Made by a program: the position numbers and the translations under genes. Positions 1-9,808 of a DNA stretch of 44,534 nt are shown here, in pieces; positions within the stretch are counted from its first letter, which is position 1, and every line of letters starts with the position of its first letter. Source of the stretch: Nonomuraea aridisoli (lineage in GTDB: Bacteria > Actinomycetota > Actinomycetes > Streptosporangiales > Streptosporangiaceae); assembly GCF_003236395.1 (NCBI RefSeq), contig NZ_POUD01000042.1:1-44534 (forward strand). The letters run 5' to 3'. The notes below the pieces were generated by a model. That model did no database searches, was not told the DNA's origin, and saw only the letters and a list, made by a program, of their open reading frames with translations.

Positions 1-558
1 CCTCGATCTTGTATCGCGGCGATGGAGGCGCTCGGCCTGACCGGCGGGGAGGACGGCGCATGGCTGGCCTCGCGCGCCGGCGCCCTGCGGCGGGAGCTCG
101 CCCCGCTGGCCGCGCCCGTCGACACCCCGCTGATCCGGATCCACGGCGACCTGCACGTGGGCCAGGTCCTGCGGTGGCGCGACGGTTACGCGGTCATCGA
201 CTTCGACGGCAACCCCACGGTCGCCGGCGCCGACCTCCGCCAGCCGGCCGCCAGGGACGTCGCCCAGCTCACCACGAGCCTGGAACACGTGGCCCAGGTG
301 GCGATCAAGCGCAGGTCCGTCCCGCCCGCCCGGGCCGCGGCGTGGGCGGGCGCGGCGCGGGCGGCGCTGCTGGCCGCCTACCGCGACCGGCTGGCCGGGC
401 GAGGCCGGCTCGGCCTGCTGGACGAGCGCCTGATCCGCCCGTTCGAGGTGGAGCAGGAGTGCCGCGAGCTGATCTACGCCGCCCGTCACCTGCCCCGCTG
501 GCGTTACGCCCCCATGGGCGTGCTGCGTACCTGGTACCCAGAGGAGAAGATGTCGTGA
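1..558 (+). CDS. Maltokinase-family sugar kinase, probable glucosamine kinase (5' end missing)
   Basis: C-terminal 185 codons of a phosphotransferase of the aminoglycoside-phosphotransferase/maltokinase fold. The reading frame is open to the left edge, so the ATG at 22 is not the start. The catalytic loop reads HGDLHVGQVL and the metal-binding motif reads VIDFDGNP, with the order and spacing of maltokinases. It ends in an aromatic/Arg-rich tail. An actinobacterial branch of this family phosphorylates glucosamine and is found beside a stand-alone SIS sugar isomerase; the SIS gene follows here with a 4-bp overlap, so I infer glucosamine kinase. A trehalose-pathway maltokinase is the alternative, but no GlgE or TreS gene is visible. 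The N-terminal cap domain lies outside the window. Confidence 0.8.
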   Translation, partial: PRSCIAAMEALGLTGGEDGAWLASRAGALRRELAPLAAPVDTPLIRIHGDLHVGQVLRWRDGYAVIDFDGNPTVAGADLRQPAARDVAQLTTSLEHVAQVAIKRRSVPPARAAAWAGAARAALLAAYRDRLAGRGRLGLLDERLIRPFEVEQECRELIYAARHLPRWRYAPMGVLRTWYPEEKMS

Positions 559-1508
559 ATTCCCAGCTCTACCTGGCCGACCTGGAGGCCAAGCCCGAGT
601 CGCTGGCCGTGCTGGCCGGCGTGCTGCGGGCGCAGGACCCGTTCGCGGGGCTCCCCCGGGACGTCCGCCGGGTGTTGTTCCTCGGCATGGGCAGCTCCCG
701 GTACGCCGCCGGCGTGGCCACCCTGCGCCTGCGGGCCGCCGGGGTGGACGCCCACGCCGAATACGCCTCGGCCGCCGCGAGCTTCCCGCCCGCCGCGGGC
801 ACCCTGGTGATCCCGATCTCGGCGACCGGCACGAGCCGCGAGACCCTGGACGCCACGGCCCGCTACGCCGGCGGACCGGCCTTCCTGGCCGCGCTCACCA
901 ACCGGCCCGGCTCGCCGCTGGCCGAGGCGGCCGACCTGGTGATCCCGATGCACGCGGGCGAGGAGCGCGGCGGCGTCGCCTGCCGGACGTTCCAGCACAC
1001 CCTCGCCCTGCTGCTGGCGCTGGAGGCCCGGCTCACCGGCCGCGACCGCGACCTGCCGGCCCTGCTCGACAAGGCGGCGCAGGCCACGGCGGACCTGCTC
1101 GACCGCAGGGACGAATGGCTGCCCCTGGCCATCGAGCTGCTCGACGGCCCGCACGGCGTCTACACGGTCGCGCCGGCGGAGCGTCTGTCGTCGGCCGAGC
1201 AGTCGGCGCTGATGTTCCGCGAGGGCCCGCGCCGACCGGCGGACGCCTGCGAGAGCGGCGACTGGTCGCACGTGGACGTCTACCTCACCAAGACCCTCGA
1301 CTACCGCGCGCTGCTCTTCCCCGGCTCCCGTTACGACGACCAGGCCATGGAGTGGGTGCGCGAGCGCGGCTCGACGGTGGTCGCCGTCGGCGCGGAGGTG
1401 AAGGACGCCGCGGCGGCGATCCGGTACGCGCACGACGACGACCCGGACGTCGCCCTGCTGACCGAGACGCTGGTGGCCGAACTCGTCGCCGCCGCGTGGT
1501 GGGACTGA
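555..1508 (+). CDS. SIS-domain sugar-phosphate isomerase/deaminase-like protein
   Basis: 317-residue protein starting at GTG 555, overlapping the kinase stop (GTGA). It carries two SIS halves: LFLGMGSSRYAA with ISATGTSRETLDA in the first, and a second half that includes EGPRRPADACESGDWSH. This resembles the isomerase half of GlmS, but the N-terminal glutamine amidotransferase domain is absent, so it cannot take ammonia from glutamine by itself. Coupled to the upstream kinase, the likely job is conversion of glucosamine-6-phosphate to fructose-6-phosphate plus ammonia, feeding amino sugar into glycolysis. That is inference from family and context. It converges on the conservon GTPase with a 4-bp gap. 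Confidence 0.8.
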   Translation: MNSQLYLADLEAKPESLAVLAGVLRAQDPFAGLPRDVRRVLFLGMGSSRYAAGVATLRLRAAGVDAHAEYASAAASFPPAAGTLVIPISATGTSRETLDATARYAGGPAFLAALTNRPGSPLAEAADLVIPMHAGEERGGVACRTFQHTLALLLALEARLTGRDRDLPALLDKAAQATADLLDRRDEWLPLAIELLDGPHGVYTVAPAERLSSAEQSALMFREGPRRPADACESGDWSHVDVYLTKTLDYRALLFPGSRYDDQAMEWVRERGSTVVAVGAEVKDAAAAIRYAHDDDPDVALLTETLVAELVAAAWWD

Positions 1509-1512
1509 GCGC

Positions 1513-2079
1513 TCAGCCGAACCGTACCGACATCGCGTGCTCGACCAGGGTGATCAGAGTGTTCTTGACCGCCTGGCGGGCCCGCGCGTCGGTGCGGACG
1601 ATGGGCACGTGCGGCGAGAGCGTCAGCGCCTCGCGCACCTCGCTCTCGATGTGCGGGAACTCGCCGTCCCAGCCGTTCAGCCCGACGACGAACGGGATGC
1701 CGGTGTCCTCGAAGTAGTCGACCGCGGGGAAGCTGTCGGCCAGCCGCCGCGAGTCGACCAGCACCACGGCGCCGATCGCGCCGCGCACGAGGTCGTCCCA
1801 CATGAACCAGAAGCGGTGCTGGCCCGGGGTGCCGAACAGGTAGAGGATCAGGTCGTCGTCGATCGAGACCCGGCCGAAGTCCAGCGCCACGGTGGTGGTC
1901 GACTTGCCGGGGGTGTGGGCGAGGTCGTCGACGCCCACCGAGGCGTCGGTCATCACCGCCTCGGTGGTCAGCGGCGTGATCTCGGAGACGGCGCCCACGA
2001 ACGTGGTCTTGCCGACGCCGAACCCGCCCGCCACGACGATCTTCGTGGAGGTGAGCCCGCTAGAGCCTGCCAAGTCCAC
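1513..2079 (-). CDS. cvnD: Conservon GTPase (CvnD-type ATP/GTP-binding protein), copy 1
   Basis: 188-residue small GTPase of the MglA-like/CvnD family. The P-loop is GGFGVGKTT (about residues 18-26), the switch II region is LFGTPGQHRFWF and the base-recognition motif is LNGWDG in place of NKxD, as is usual for this family. It starts at GTG 2079 and overlaps the DUF742 gene by 20 bp. It is the last gene of a roadblock-DUF742-GTPase unit. Conservon GTPases are thought to act as membrane-associated switches controlled by the roadblock protein and a kinase. It is close in sequence to the copy at 15531-16106, with the same N-terminal GSS...LTSTKIVVAGG start. Confidence 0.93.
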   Translation of the reverse strand: MDLAGSSGLTSTKIVVAGGFGVGKTTFVGAVSEITPLTTEAVMTDASVGVDDLAHTPGKSTTTVALDFGRVSIDDDLILYLFGTPGQHRFWFMWDDLVRGAIGAVVLVDSRRLADSFPAVDYFEDTGIPFVVGLNGWDGEFPHIESEVREALTLSPHVPIVRTDARARQAVKNTLITLVEHAMSVRFG

Positions 2080-2365
2080 TCAGCACCCTTTCGAGCAGGC
2101 CCCTGCCAGGCGGGCCTGCCTCAAGCTGCGGCTGGTACACCCGGACCAGCCCGTCGGCCTCCATGTCGGCGACCAGCGCCCGCGTCACCCCGAGGGGGAC
2201 GGCGAGGAGCGAAGAGATCTCCGCCACGGATCGCACCCGCCGGCACAGCTCGCTGATGGCGCGGTGTTCGCGGGTGTAGGTCGTGCCGAGCTGCGCCGAG
2301 GTCGCCGACGATACCAGGGCCTCCACCGCAAGATCATCCGGATCCCCGTCCCGCCACGGCGTCAT
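2060..2365 (-). CDS. cvnC: DUF742 protein (CvnC-type), copy 1
   Basis: 101-residue DUF742 protein with the winged-helix-like core RSVAEISSLLAVPLGVTRALVADM and the typical C-terminus LLERVLSGLGRL. I chose ATG 2365 because it overlaps the roadblock stop (TGATG) and leaves a family-sized product; in-frame GTG codons lie just upstream. The N-terminus is shorter than in copy 2 and lacks the RPYxxTGGR-like segment seen there. DUF742 proteins are the third element of conservons and are thought to bridge roadblock and GTPase. Its end overlaps the GTPase start by 20 bp. Confidence 0.88.
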   Translation of the reverse strand: MTPWRDGDPDDLAVEALVSSATSAQLGTTYTREHRAISELCRRVRSVAEISSLLAVPLGVTRALVADMEADGLVRVYQPQLEAGPPGRGLLERVLSGLGRL

Positions 2366-2787
2366 CACCACAGGCGCCGGGAGGACAGCTCGTTGCGCAC
2401 GGCGGGGGTGAGGACCTGACCGGCGCGTTCGGCGAGGATCGTCATCTGGTACGCGACCAGGCCCATGTCGCAGTCGGGCGCGGCCAGCACCGCCAGGCTG
2501 GAGCCGTCGCTGATCGACATCACCAGCAGCAGGCCGCGGCGCATCTCCACGATGGTCTGCACGACGGAGCCGCCCTCGAACACCCGGGCCGAGCCCTGGG
2601 TGAGGCTCACCAGTCCGGCGGCGATGGCGGCGAGCTGGTCGGCGCGGTCCTTCGGGAACCCCCGGGAGTAGGCCATGGGCAGGCCGTCGGCGGAGACGAC
2701 GACGGCGTGCGCCACGCCGGGAACCTCGTCGACGAAGCCGGTGACCAGCCAGTTGAGGTCTCTGGCGGCCTGGCTCAGCTCCTTCAT
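2365..2787 (-). CDS. cvnB: Roadblock/LC7-domain protein (CvnB-type), copy 1
   Basis: 140-residue roadblock/LC7 protein, the likely GTPase-activating or scaffold partner of the downstream GTPase. The diagnostic stretch runs from LNWLVTGFVDEVPGVAHAVV through SADGLPMAYS to CDMGLVAYQMT. I chose ATG 2787 because a GGAGGG lies a few bases upstream; a longer frame reaches 2826 but its extra 13 residues are unlike the family. It is the first gene of its unit: the adjacent upstream DNA (2788-3024) is intergenic and AT-rich, and no CvnA kinase gene is present. This is unlike the complete conservon at 15531-19949. Confidence 0.92.
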   Translation of the reverse strand: MKELSQAARDLNWLVTGFVDEVPGVAHAVVVSADGLPMAYSRGFPKDRADQLAAIAAGLVSLTQGSARVFEGGSVVQTIVEMRRGLLLVMSISDGSSLAVLAAPDCDMGLVAYQMTILAERAGQVLTPAVRNELSSRRLW

Positions 2788-3024
2788 GAGCCCTCCAGGG
2801 GTTCGACATGCTTCTCGGTCACGCACCCGTATCAGAATTTAGACCAGCAATAGCGGTAATTTCACCCCGCACTTCGAAGCCGCCCAAGCGGAAATAAACC
2901 TTTAACACGATAAATGTCCGCCAATGAGTGTTTGGAACGATCCAGCAGAGATCTCCGAACGATCACGCCGTTGAGAAGGTCGCCATTCACGACATATGTT
3001 GAGCGCGGCGACGAGGAGGCGGGC

Positions 3025-4076
<1,052 letters not shown>

Positions 4077-4080
<4 letters not shown>

Positions 4081-5990
4081 GCAGCACGGCCGTCAGCGCG
4101 GCCGCCGGTCTCCGGCTGCCGAGATGGGCGGTCCCGGCGGGGGCGGCGGTCGTGATCGCGGCGGCGTACGTCGTCTTCCGCGGCACGGCGACGCTGCCGC
4201 ACGACGACGAGGCGCCGCAGTTCCTCGCCGTCACCGAGCTGCGCGAGTGGATCGACGACCACCGCAACGACAACCCGCTCTTCCTGTACTTCCTCAACTA
4301 CATCAGGCTCTTCGTGGGCGCGCTCTACACCTTCTTCCAGGGCGTGCTGCACGCCCTCGGCTGGCCAGGGATCACCGGTGTCATGGGCGCGCTGGCCTGG
4401 CTCGCGGGCGGCCGGCGGATCGCGCTGGTGGCGGTCGCGGGCGTGAGCACGTTCGGGGTGCTCGGGCTGTGGGAGTCGAGCGTGGACACGCTGGCCCTGG
4501 TCGGGGTGGCGGTGCTGCTGTCGCTGGCGATCGGGATCCCGGTGGGCGTCTGGGCCGGGCTGTCCGCCCGGGTGCGCCGCGCGGTGACCCCGGTGCTGGA
4601 CGTCATGCAGATCATGCCGACGTTCGCGTACCTGGCGCCGCTCGCGCTGTTCTTCCACATCGGCGCGCCGGCCGGGGCCATCGCGACGATGATCTACGCG
4701 ATCCCGCCGGCCATCCGCATCACCGCGCTGGCCGTCTCGGAGGTCTCCCCCACGGCGGTCGAGGCGTCGGTCTCGCTCGGGGCCACCCGCCGGCAGACGT
4801 TGGTCAAGGTCTACCTGCCACTGGCCAGGTCCACGATGGCGCTGGCGGTCAACCAGACGATCATGATGGCGCTGTCGATGGTCGTCATCGCGAACCTGAT
4901 CTCCGCGCCCGGCCTGGGCGGCGACATCATCCGCGGCCTGTCCCGCGCCCAGGTCGGCATCATGTTGCCGGCGGGCGTGGCCGTCGTCGTCATGGCCGTC
5001 GTGCTCGACCGCATGACGATGGCCCTGGTGGACAGAGACCCGCACGCCCGCCTGCGGCGGCTCGACCTCGTCGCGGCCGGCGTGCCGGCCGCCGCCGGGG
5101 TCGCGCTGATCCCCGTGCTGCCCCAGGTCTGGCCCGAGAGCCTCACGATCGACATGGTCGCCGAGGTCAACGCGGCCGTGGCGTGGGCGGAGACGAACTG
5201 GTACGCGGTGACCACGTTCGTCAAGGACGCCACTTCGTACGCGCTGCTCAACCCGCTGGAGTCGCTGCTCACCTCGGCCCCCTGGTGGCTGGTCGCCCTC
5301 ACGGTGCTGCTCGTGGCCTGGCGGGTCAGCGGCCTGCGGCGCGCCCTGACGGCGCTGGCCTGCCTGCTGGCGATCGCGCTGCTCGGCGTCTGGGAGCACA
5401 CCATGCAGACGATGACCACGGTCGCCGTCGCCGTGCTGGTGGCGCTGGTGATCGGGCTGGCGCTCGGGGTGGCCGCGGCCCGCTCGCCGCGGTTCTCGGC
5501 CGTGCAGCGGCCGCTGCTGGACGCCGCGCAGACCATGCCCGCGTTCGTGTACCTGCTGCCGGCGCTGGCGCTGTTCGGGACGACGAGGTTCACGGCGATC
5601 TTCGCCTCCGTCGTCTACGCCGTGCCGCCGGTGGTGCGCCTGGTCGAGGACGGCATCAGGGCCGTGCCCGCCCCGGTCGTGGAGGCCGCCGTGTCCGCGG
5701 GCTCGACACCGGGACAGCTGTTGTGGAAGGTGCAGTTGCCCATGGCGCGGCCGGCCATCCTGCTGGCGGCCAACCAGGGCATCGTGATGACGCTGGCCAT
5801 GGTGGTCATCGGCGGGCTGGTCGGGGCGGGGGCCCTCGGCTACGACGTGGTCAGCGGTTTCTCCCAGCGGACGGACTTCGGCATGGGGTTCGTGGCCGGC
5901 GTCGCGACCGTCCTGCTCGGGGTCATGCTCGACCGCATCACGCAGGGCGCCGACAGGCGTCCGTCCCCCCGAAAGAGGAAAGTGACATGA
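4077..5990 (+). CDS. Glycine betaine ABC transporter permease, two permease domains fused
   Basis: 637-residue membrane protein, about twice the usual ProW/OpuAB length. Two BPD-type permease domains are visible at roughly residues 130-320 and 440-625, each with its own EAA loop ([20 protein letters not shown] and [20 protein letters not shown]) that docks on the ATPase. An N-terminal membrane segment and a soluble stretch ([12 protein letters not shown]) precede domain 1, and a linker of about 110 residues separates the two. The complex therefore probably holds one permease chain and two ATPases. It overlaps both neighbours by 4 bp, so translation is coupled. Confidence 0.93.
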
Positions 5991-6961
5991 ACATTCGCCT
6001 GCTCGCGGGGCTCGTCGCCCTCGGGCTCGCCGTCGCGGGCTGCGGCGGGGCCACGGTCGACGGCACGGCCGGCTCCTCCGCCCCGGCCGGAGGGTCCAGC
6101 GCCTCCGCCGGTTCGGCCGGCACCGTGAAGATCGCGATCAACCCGTGGGTGGGGTACGAGGCCAGCGCTAACGTGGTGGCGTACCTGCTGGAGAACGAGC
6201 TGGGCTACGACGTCGAGCTGCCGGAGATCAAGGAGCAGCTGGCCTGGGAGGGCTTCGAGACCGGTGACGTCGACGTCATCATCGAGAACTGGGGCCACCC
6301 CGACCTGAAGAAGCAGTTCATCGAGGACAAGAAGGTCGCGGTCGAGGCGGGTTCGACCGGCAACAAGGGCGTCATCGGGTGGTACATCCCGAAGTGGATG
6401 GCCGACGAGTATCCCGGCATCACCGACTACCGCAACCTCAACAAGTACGCCGAGCTGTTCCGGACCTCCGAGTCGGGCGACCAGGGCCAGCTGCTGTTCG
6501 GCGACCCGTCGTACGTCTCCAACGAGGACGCCCTGATCAGGAACCTCAAGCTGGACTACAAGGTCGTGGTGGGCGGCAGCGAGGCGGCGCTGATCAAGAG
6601 CGCCCAGCAGGCGCAGGAGCAGCGGCAGCCGCTGCTGTTCTACTTCTGGGACCCGCACTGGTTGTTCAGCAAGACCGAGCTGGTCCGGGTGAACCTGCCG
6701 CCGTACACCGAGGGTTGCGACGCCGACCCGAAGAAGGTCGCCTGCGACTACCCGGAGATGGACCTCGACAAGATCGTCAGCAAGCGGTTCGCGGACACCG
6801 GGGGCAAGGCGTACGAGCTGGTCAAGAATTTCTCCTGGACGAACGAGCACCAGAACGCGGTCGCCGACGACATGACGAACGGCGGGATGACGGGTGAGGA
6901 GGCGGCCAAGAAATGGGTCGAGGCCAATCCCACGGTATGGCAGGCATGGATTCCGAAATAA
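5987..6961 (+). CDS. Glycine betaine substrate-binding lipoprotein (ProX/OpuAC family)
   Basis: 324-residue lipoprotein. The signal peptide ends in the lipobox LAVAGC with Cys19, followed by a Ser/Ala/Gly linker and the type II periplasmic-binding fold. The mature start KIAINPWVGYEASANVVAYL and the motif DVDVIIENWGHP are those of betaine-binding proteins. Trp residues for cation-pi binding of a quaternary amine are present (NPWVGY, ENWGH, FYFWDPHW). The start ATG 5987 overlaps the permease stop by 4 bp. It delivers the ligand to the fused permease. A perfect 9-bp hairpin follows the stop. Confidence 0.94.
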   Translation: MNIRLLAGLVALGLAVAGCGGATVDGTAGSSAPAGGSSASAGSAGTVKIAINPWVGYEASANVVAYLLENELGYDVELPEIKEQLAWEGFETGDVDVIIENWGHPDLKKQFIEDKKVAVEAGSTGNKGVIGWYIPKWMADEYPGITDYRNLNKYAELFRTSESGDQGQLLFGDPSYVSNEDALIRNLKLDYKVVVGGSEAALIKSAQQAQEQRQPLLFYFWDPHWLFSKTELVRVNLPPYTEGCDADPKKVACDYPEMDLDKIVSKRFADTGGKAYELVKNFSWTNEHQNAVADDMTNGGMTGEEAAKKWVEANPTVWQAWIPK

Positions 6962-6985
6962 GCCGATATTACGGACTACCGAAAC

Positions 6986-7007
6986 CCCGATAAGTGACCT
7001 TATCGGG
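6986..7007 (+). terminator. Hairpin terminator after the betaine importer operon
   Basis: Perfect 9-bp stem, CCCGATAAG / CTTATCGGG, with a TGAC loop, beginning 24 nt after the binding-protein stop. No T-tract follows, as is common for actinomycete terminators. It separates the importer from betA. Confidence 0.75.
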
Positions 7008-7032
7008 CCCGTTCCGTGGAAAACCGGAAATA

Positions 7033-7110
7033 TCGGGAGAAGGGGGCGTTCGTGAATCAGGGCGCCCTCGCCACGACGCCGCGGAAAACGCACACGGGCG
7101 TTTCTCCCGA
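7033..7110 (+). promoter_or_regulatory. Possible structured leader upstream of betA
   Basis: TCGGGAGAA (7033-7041) can pair with TTCTCCCGA (7102-7110). A second stem, AAACGC (7086-7091) with GCGTTT (7098-7103), shares bases 7102-7103 with it, so the two cannot form fully together. They lie 28 nt before the betA start. Whether this region is transcribed is not known. Confidence 0.3.
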
Positions 7111-7137
7111 GCCGTGGTGACGCCTTGAGGCAGCGCG

Positions 7138-8790
7138 ATGAAAGGACTGGATCCCCCGTTGAGGTTCGACTTCGTCATCGTGGGCGGCGGCTCGGCCGGC
7201 TGCGCCCTGGCCAACCGGCTCAGCGCCGACCCTTCGACCTCGGTGCTCGTGCTGGAGGCCGGGCGCCCCGACTACCTGTGGGACGTCTTCATCCACATGC
7301 CGGCCGCGCTGATGTTCCCGATCGGCAGCCGCTTCTACGACTGGAAGTACGAGTCGGAGCCGGAGCCGCACATGGACGGCCGGCGCGTCTACCACGCCCG
7401 CGGCAAGGTGCTGGGCGGCTCCAGCAGCATCAACGGCATGATCTTCCAGCGCGGCAACCCGCTCGACTACGAGCGCTGGGCCGCCGATCCCGGCATGAAG
7501 CAGTGGGACTACGCGCACTGCCTGCCGTACTTCAGGAAGATGGAGAACTGCCTGGCCGACCCCGGCACGCCGTTCCGCGGTGACGCCGGGCCGCTGAAGC
7601 TCGAGCGCGGCCCGGCCAGGGGCCCGCTGTTCGAGGCGTTCTTCGAGGCGGTCCAGCAGGCCGGCCATCCGCTCACCGACGACGTGAACGGCTACCGCCA
7701 GGAGGGCTTCGCCGCCTTCGACCGCACCATCCACCGCGGGCGGCGGCTCAGCGCGGCCCGCGCCTACCTGCATCCCGTGCGCCGGCGCCGCAACCTGACC
7801 GTGCGGACCCGCGCGTTCGTGGAGAAGATCCTCTTCGACGGCACGCGGGCGGTGGGCGTGCTCTGCGACGGCGAGCGGATCGAGGCGGGCGAGGTCGTCC
7901 TCTGCGGCGGCGCGATCAACAGCCCCCAACTGCTGCAGGTGTCGGGGGTGGGCCCGCGCGCGCTGCTGGAGCCACTGGGTATCGAGGTGGTGCACGACCT
8001 GCCGGGCGTGGGCGAGAACCTCCAGGACCACCTGGAGGTCTACGTCCAGCACGCCTGCACGCGGCCGGTCTCCCAGCAGCCGTCGCTGGCGTGGTGGCGG
8101 CGGCCGTTCATCGGCGCGAACTGGTTGTTCCTACGGCGCGGGCCGGGGGCCACGAACCACTTCGAGGCCGGCGGGTTCATCCGCTCCGACGACGAGGTGG
8201 CGTACCCGAACCTGATGTTCCACTTCCTGCCGATCGCCGTGCGCTACGACGGCTCCGCCCCGGCCGGGGGGCACGGCTACCAGGTGCACATCGGGCCGAT
8301 GTACTCCGACGCGCGCGGCTCGGTGCGGATCAGGTCGGCCGACCCGCGCGAGAAGCCGGCCCTGCGTTTCAACTACCTGTCCACCGAGCAGGACCGCCGC
8401 GAATGGGTGGAGGCCATCAGGCACGCCAGGAGGATCCTCTCCCAGCCCGCCTGGAACGGCCTGGACGGCGGCGAGATCTCCCCCGGTCCGAGCGTGCGGA
8501 CCGACGAGGAGATCCTCGCCTGGGTCGCCAGGGACGGCGAGACCGCCCTGCACCCTTCCTGCACCTGCCGGATGGGCACCGACGAGATGTCGGTGCTCGA
8601 CCCCGACACGCTGCGGGTGCACGGCCTCGACGGGCTGCGCGTCGTGGACGCCTCCGCCATGCCGTACATCACGAACGGCAACATCTACGCCCCGGTCATG
8701 ATGCTCGCCGAGAAGTCCGCCGACCTCATCCTCGGCAACACCCCGCCACCCCCCGAACCCGTGGAGTTCTACCGGCACGGCGCGCGCTAG
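7138..8790 (+). CDS. betA: Choline dehydrogenase
   Basis: 550-residue FAD enzyme of the GMC oxidoreductase family. The N-terminal dinucleotide motif is [17 protein letters not shown], the family signature [13 protein letters not shown] is present, and the catalytic segment [11 protein letters not shown] and closing [21 protein letters not shown] match BetA. It oxidises choline to betaine aldehyde, and often on to glycine betaine. The start ATG 7138 has GAGG about 8 nt upstream. It sits directly after the betaine importer, so synthesis and uptake of the same osmoprotectant are adjacent. No betaine aldehyde dehydrogenase (BetB) gene is in the window. Its stop overlaps that of the convergent hydrolase. 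Confidence 0.92.
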   Translation: MKGLDPPLRFDFVIVGGGSAGCALANRLSADPSTSVLVLEAGRPDYLWDVFIHMPAALMFPIGSRFYDWKYESEPEPHMDGRRVYHARGKVLGGSSSINGMIFQRGNPLDYERWAADPGMKQWDYAHCLPYFRKMENCLADPGTPFRGDAGPLKLERGPARGPLFEAFFEAVQQAGHPLTDDVNGYRQEGFAAFDRTIHRGRRLSAARAYLHPVRRRRNLTVRTRAFVEKILFDGTRAVGVLCDGERIEAGEVVLCGGAINSPQLLQVSGVGPRALLEPLGIEVVHDLPGVGENLQDHLEVYVQHACTRPVSQQPSLAWWRRPFIGANWLFLRRGPGATNHFEAGGFIRSDDEVAYPNLMFHFLPIAVRYDGSAPAGGHGYQVHIGPMYSDARGSVRIRSADPREKPALRFNYLSTEQDRREWVEAIRHARRILSQPAWNGLDGGEISPGPSVRTDEEILAWVARDGETALHPSCTCRMGTDEMSVLDPDTLRVHGLDGLRVVDASAMPYITNGNIYAPVMMLAEKSADLILGNTPPPPEPVEFYRHGAR

Positions 8791-9518
8791 TGCCCGAGAT
8801 GCCGGGCGAAGAACCGTACGGCGCTGTCGACCTCGAACCTCGGCAGGTCCAGGTGCCCGCCGGAGTTGGCGTGCAACGTCTTCTCCTTCGAGGCGAAGGC
8901 GTCGAACAACGCGAGACCGGACCGGCGCGGGATGTGCTCGTCGTCCCACTGGAGCACGAACTCGATCGGCACGGTGATCCGCCCCGCCGCCTCGGTCAGG
9001 GAGTCGTGCCAGAAGAGGCCGAAGACCGCGGCGGTGATCCTCGGCTCGGCCGCCGTCAACGGCACCCCGATCGCGGTGCCCATGTTCGGGCCGAAGTAGC
9101 CGACCGGCCCGTCGATCTCCGGCAGCTCCTGGAGGGCGTCCAGCACCGCCCGCCACTCCGGCACGGCCCGCTCGGCCAGATGGGCGTTGTACCGGATGAT
9201 GATCGGGCCGACCGGCTCGCCGGCCGCCATCGCCTGCCGCAGCGCGGCGGTCTCCCGTTCGTCGACGGCCGTACGCGGCCGCTCCCCGTGACCGGGCGCG
9301 TCGACGGCCGCGACGTGGAACCCGCAATCTGCCACGATGCGGTGGGCCCGCCCCACCATTCCCGGCGCCTTCTTGTGCATGCCGCCGCCGTGCCCCATCA
9401 GCACGAGGGGTGCCCGCTCGGCCCCGGAGGCGGGCGACCAGAGCACGCCGGGGACGTCGCCCACGGTGAACTCGCGCTCGACGACACCGTCCGACGATGT
9501 CCGCGCAGTGAAACGCAT
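8787..9518 (-). CDS. Alpha/beta hydrolase (dienelactone-hydrolase-like) lacking the nucleophile Ser
   Basis: 243-residue alpha/beta-hydrolase fold protein with an oxyanion-type HGGGMHKK segment, the nucleophile elbow GPNMG (residues 143-147), a candidate acid in QWDDEH and a candidate His in SGGHLDL. The elbow carries Asn145 where the family has Ser; the codon at 9084-9086 reads AAC, one base from AGC. It may be inactive, binding-only, or carry a sequencing or strain mutation. AAAGG precedes the start. It follows the TetR gene on the same strand, with a 19-residue ORF in between, and its last bases overlap betA. Confidence 0.82.
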   Translation of the reverse strand: MRFTARTSSDGVVEREFTVGDVPGVLWSPASGAERAPLVLMGHGGGMHKKAPGMVGRAHRIVADCGFHVAAVDAPGHGERPRTAVDERETAALRQAMAAGEPVGPIIIRYNAHLAERAVPEWRAVLDALQELPEIDGPVGYFGPNMGTAIGVPLTAAEPRITAAVFGLFWHDSLTEAAGRITVPIEFVLQWDDEHIPRRSGLALFDAFASKEKTLHANSGGHLDLPRFEVDSAVRFFARHLGH

Positions 9519-9561
9519 AGGTGTTGCCTTTCAGGAGTGCCTGCGGCGCTCCCGGCGACCC

Positions 9562-9621
9562 CTACGTCGATCGCCCGACCGTGACGACGAGGGGGAGCAC
9601 CCACATCGATACAACGTTCAT
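9562..9621 (-). CDS. Short ORF or leader peptide, 19 residues
   Basis: The frame encodes MNVVSMWVLPLVVTVGRST and stops. It is preceded by GAGGAGG at good spacing, one of the strongest ribosome sites in the window, and ends 43 bp before the hydrolase start. A TAGGTT -10-like box at 9659-9664 with GGCCAA (TTGGCC on this strand) at 9684-9689 could supply a promoter with a 19-bp gap. The peptide is hydrophobic, so a small membrane peptide is possible, as is a translated leader. I recognise no family. Confidence 0.4.
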   Translation of the reverse strand: MNVVSMWVLPLVVTVGRST

Positions 9622-9808
9622 GGGTCTCACCTCCTCGCGCGATGTCACGATCCCCCGCAACCTACCAACCCGCCCCTGACCCCGGCCAACCTTTTTCCGC
9701 CCAGGTCCTCGGCGCGGACGGGCCGCATACCAAGCGGCTGCGCGCCGCCCGATTACCGTCCCGCCTGCACATCCGCCGAGGACCGTCAGCGCGGCTCGCG
9801 GGGCGTCT

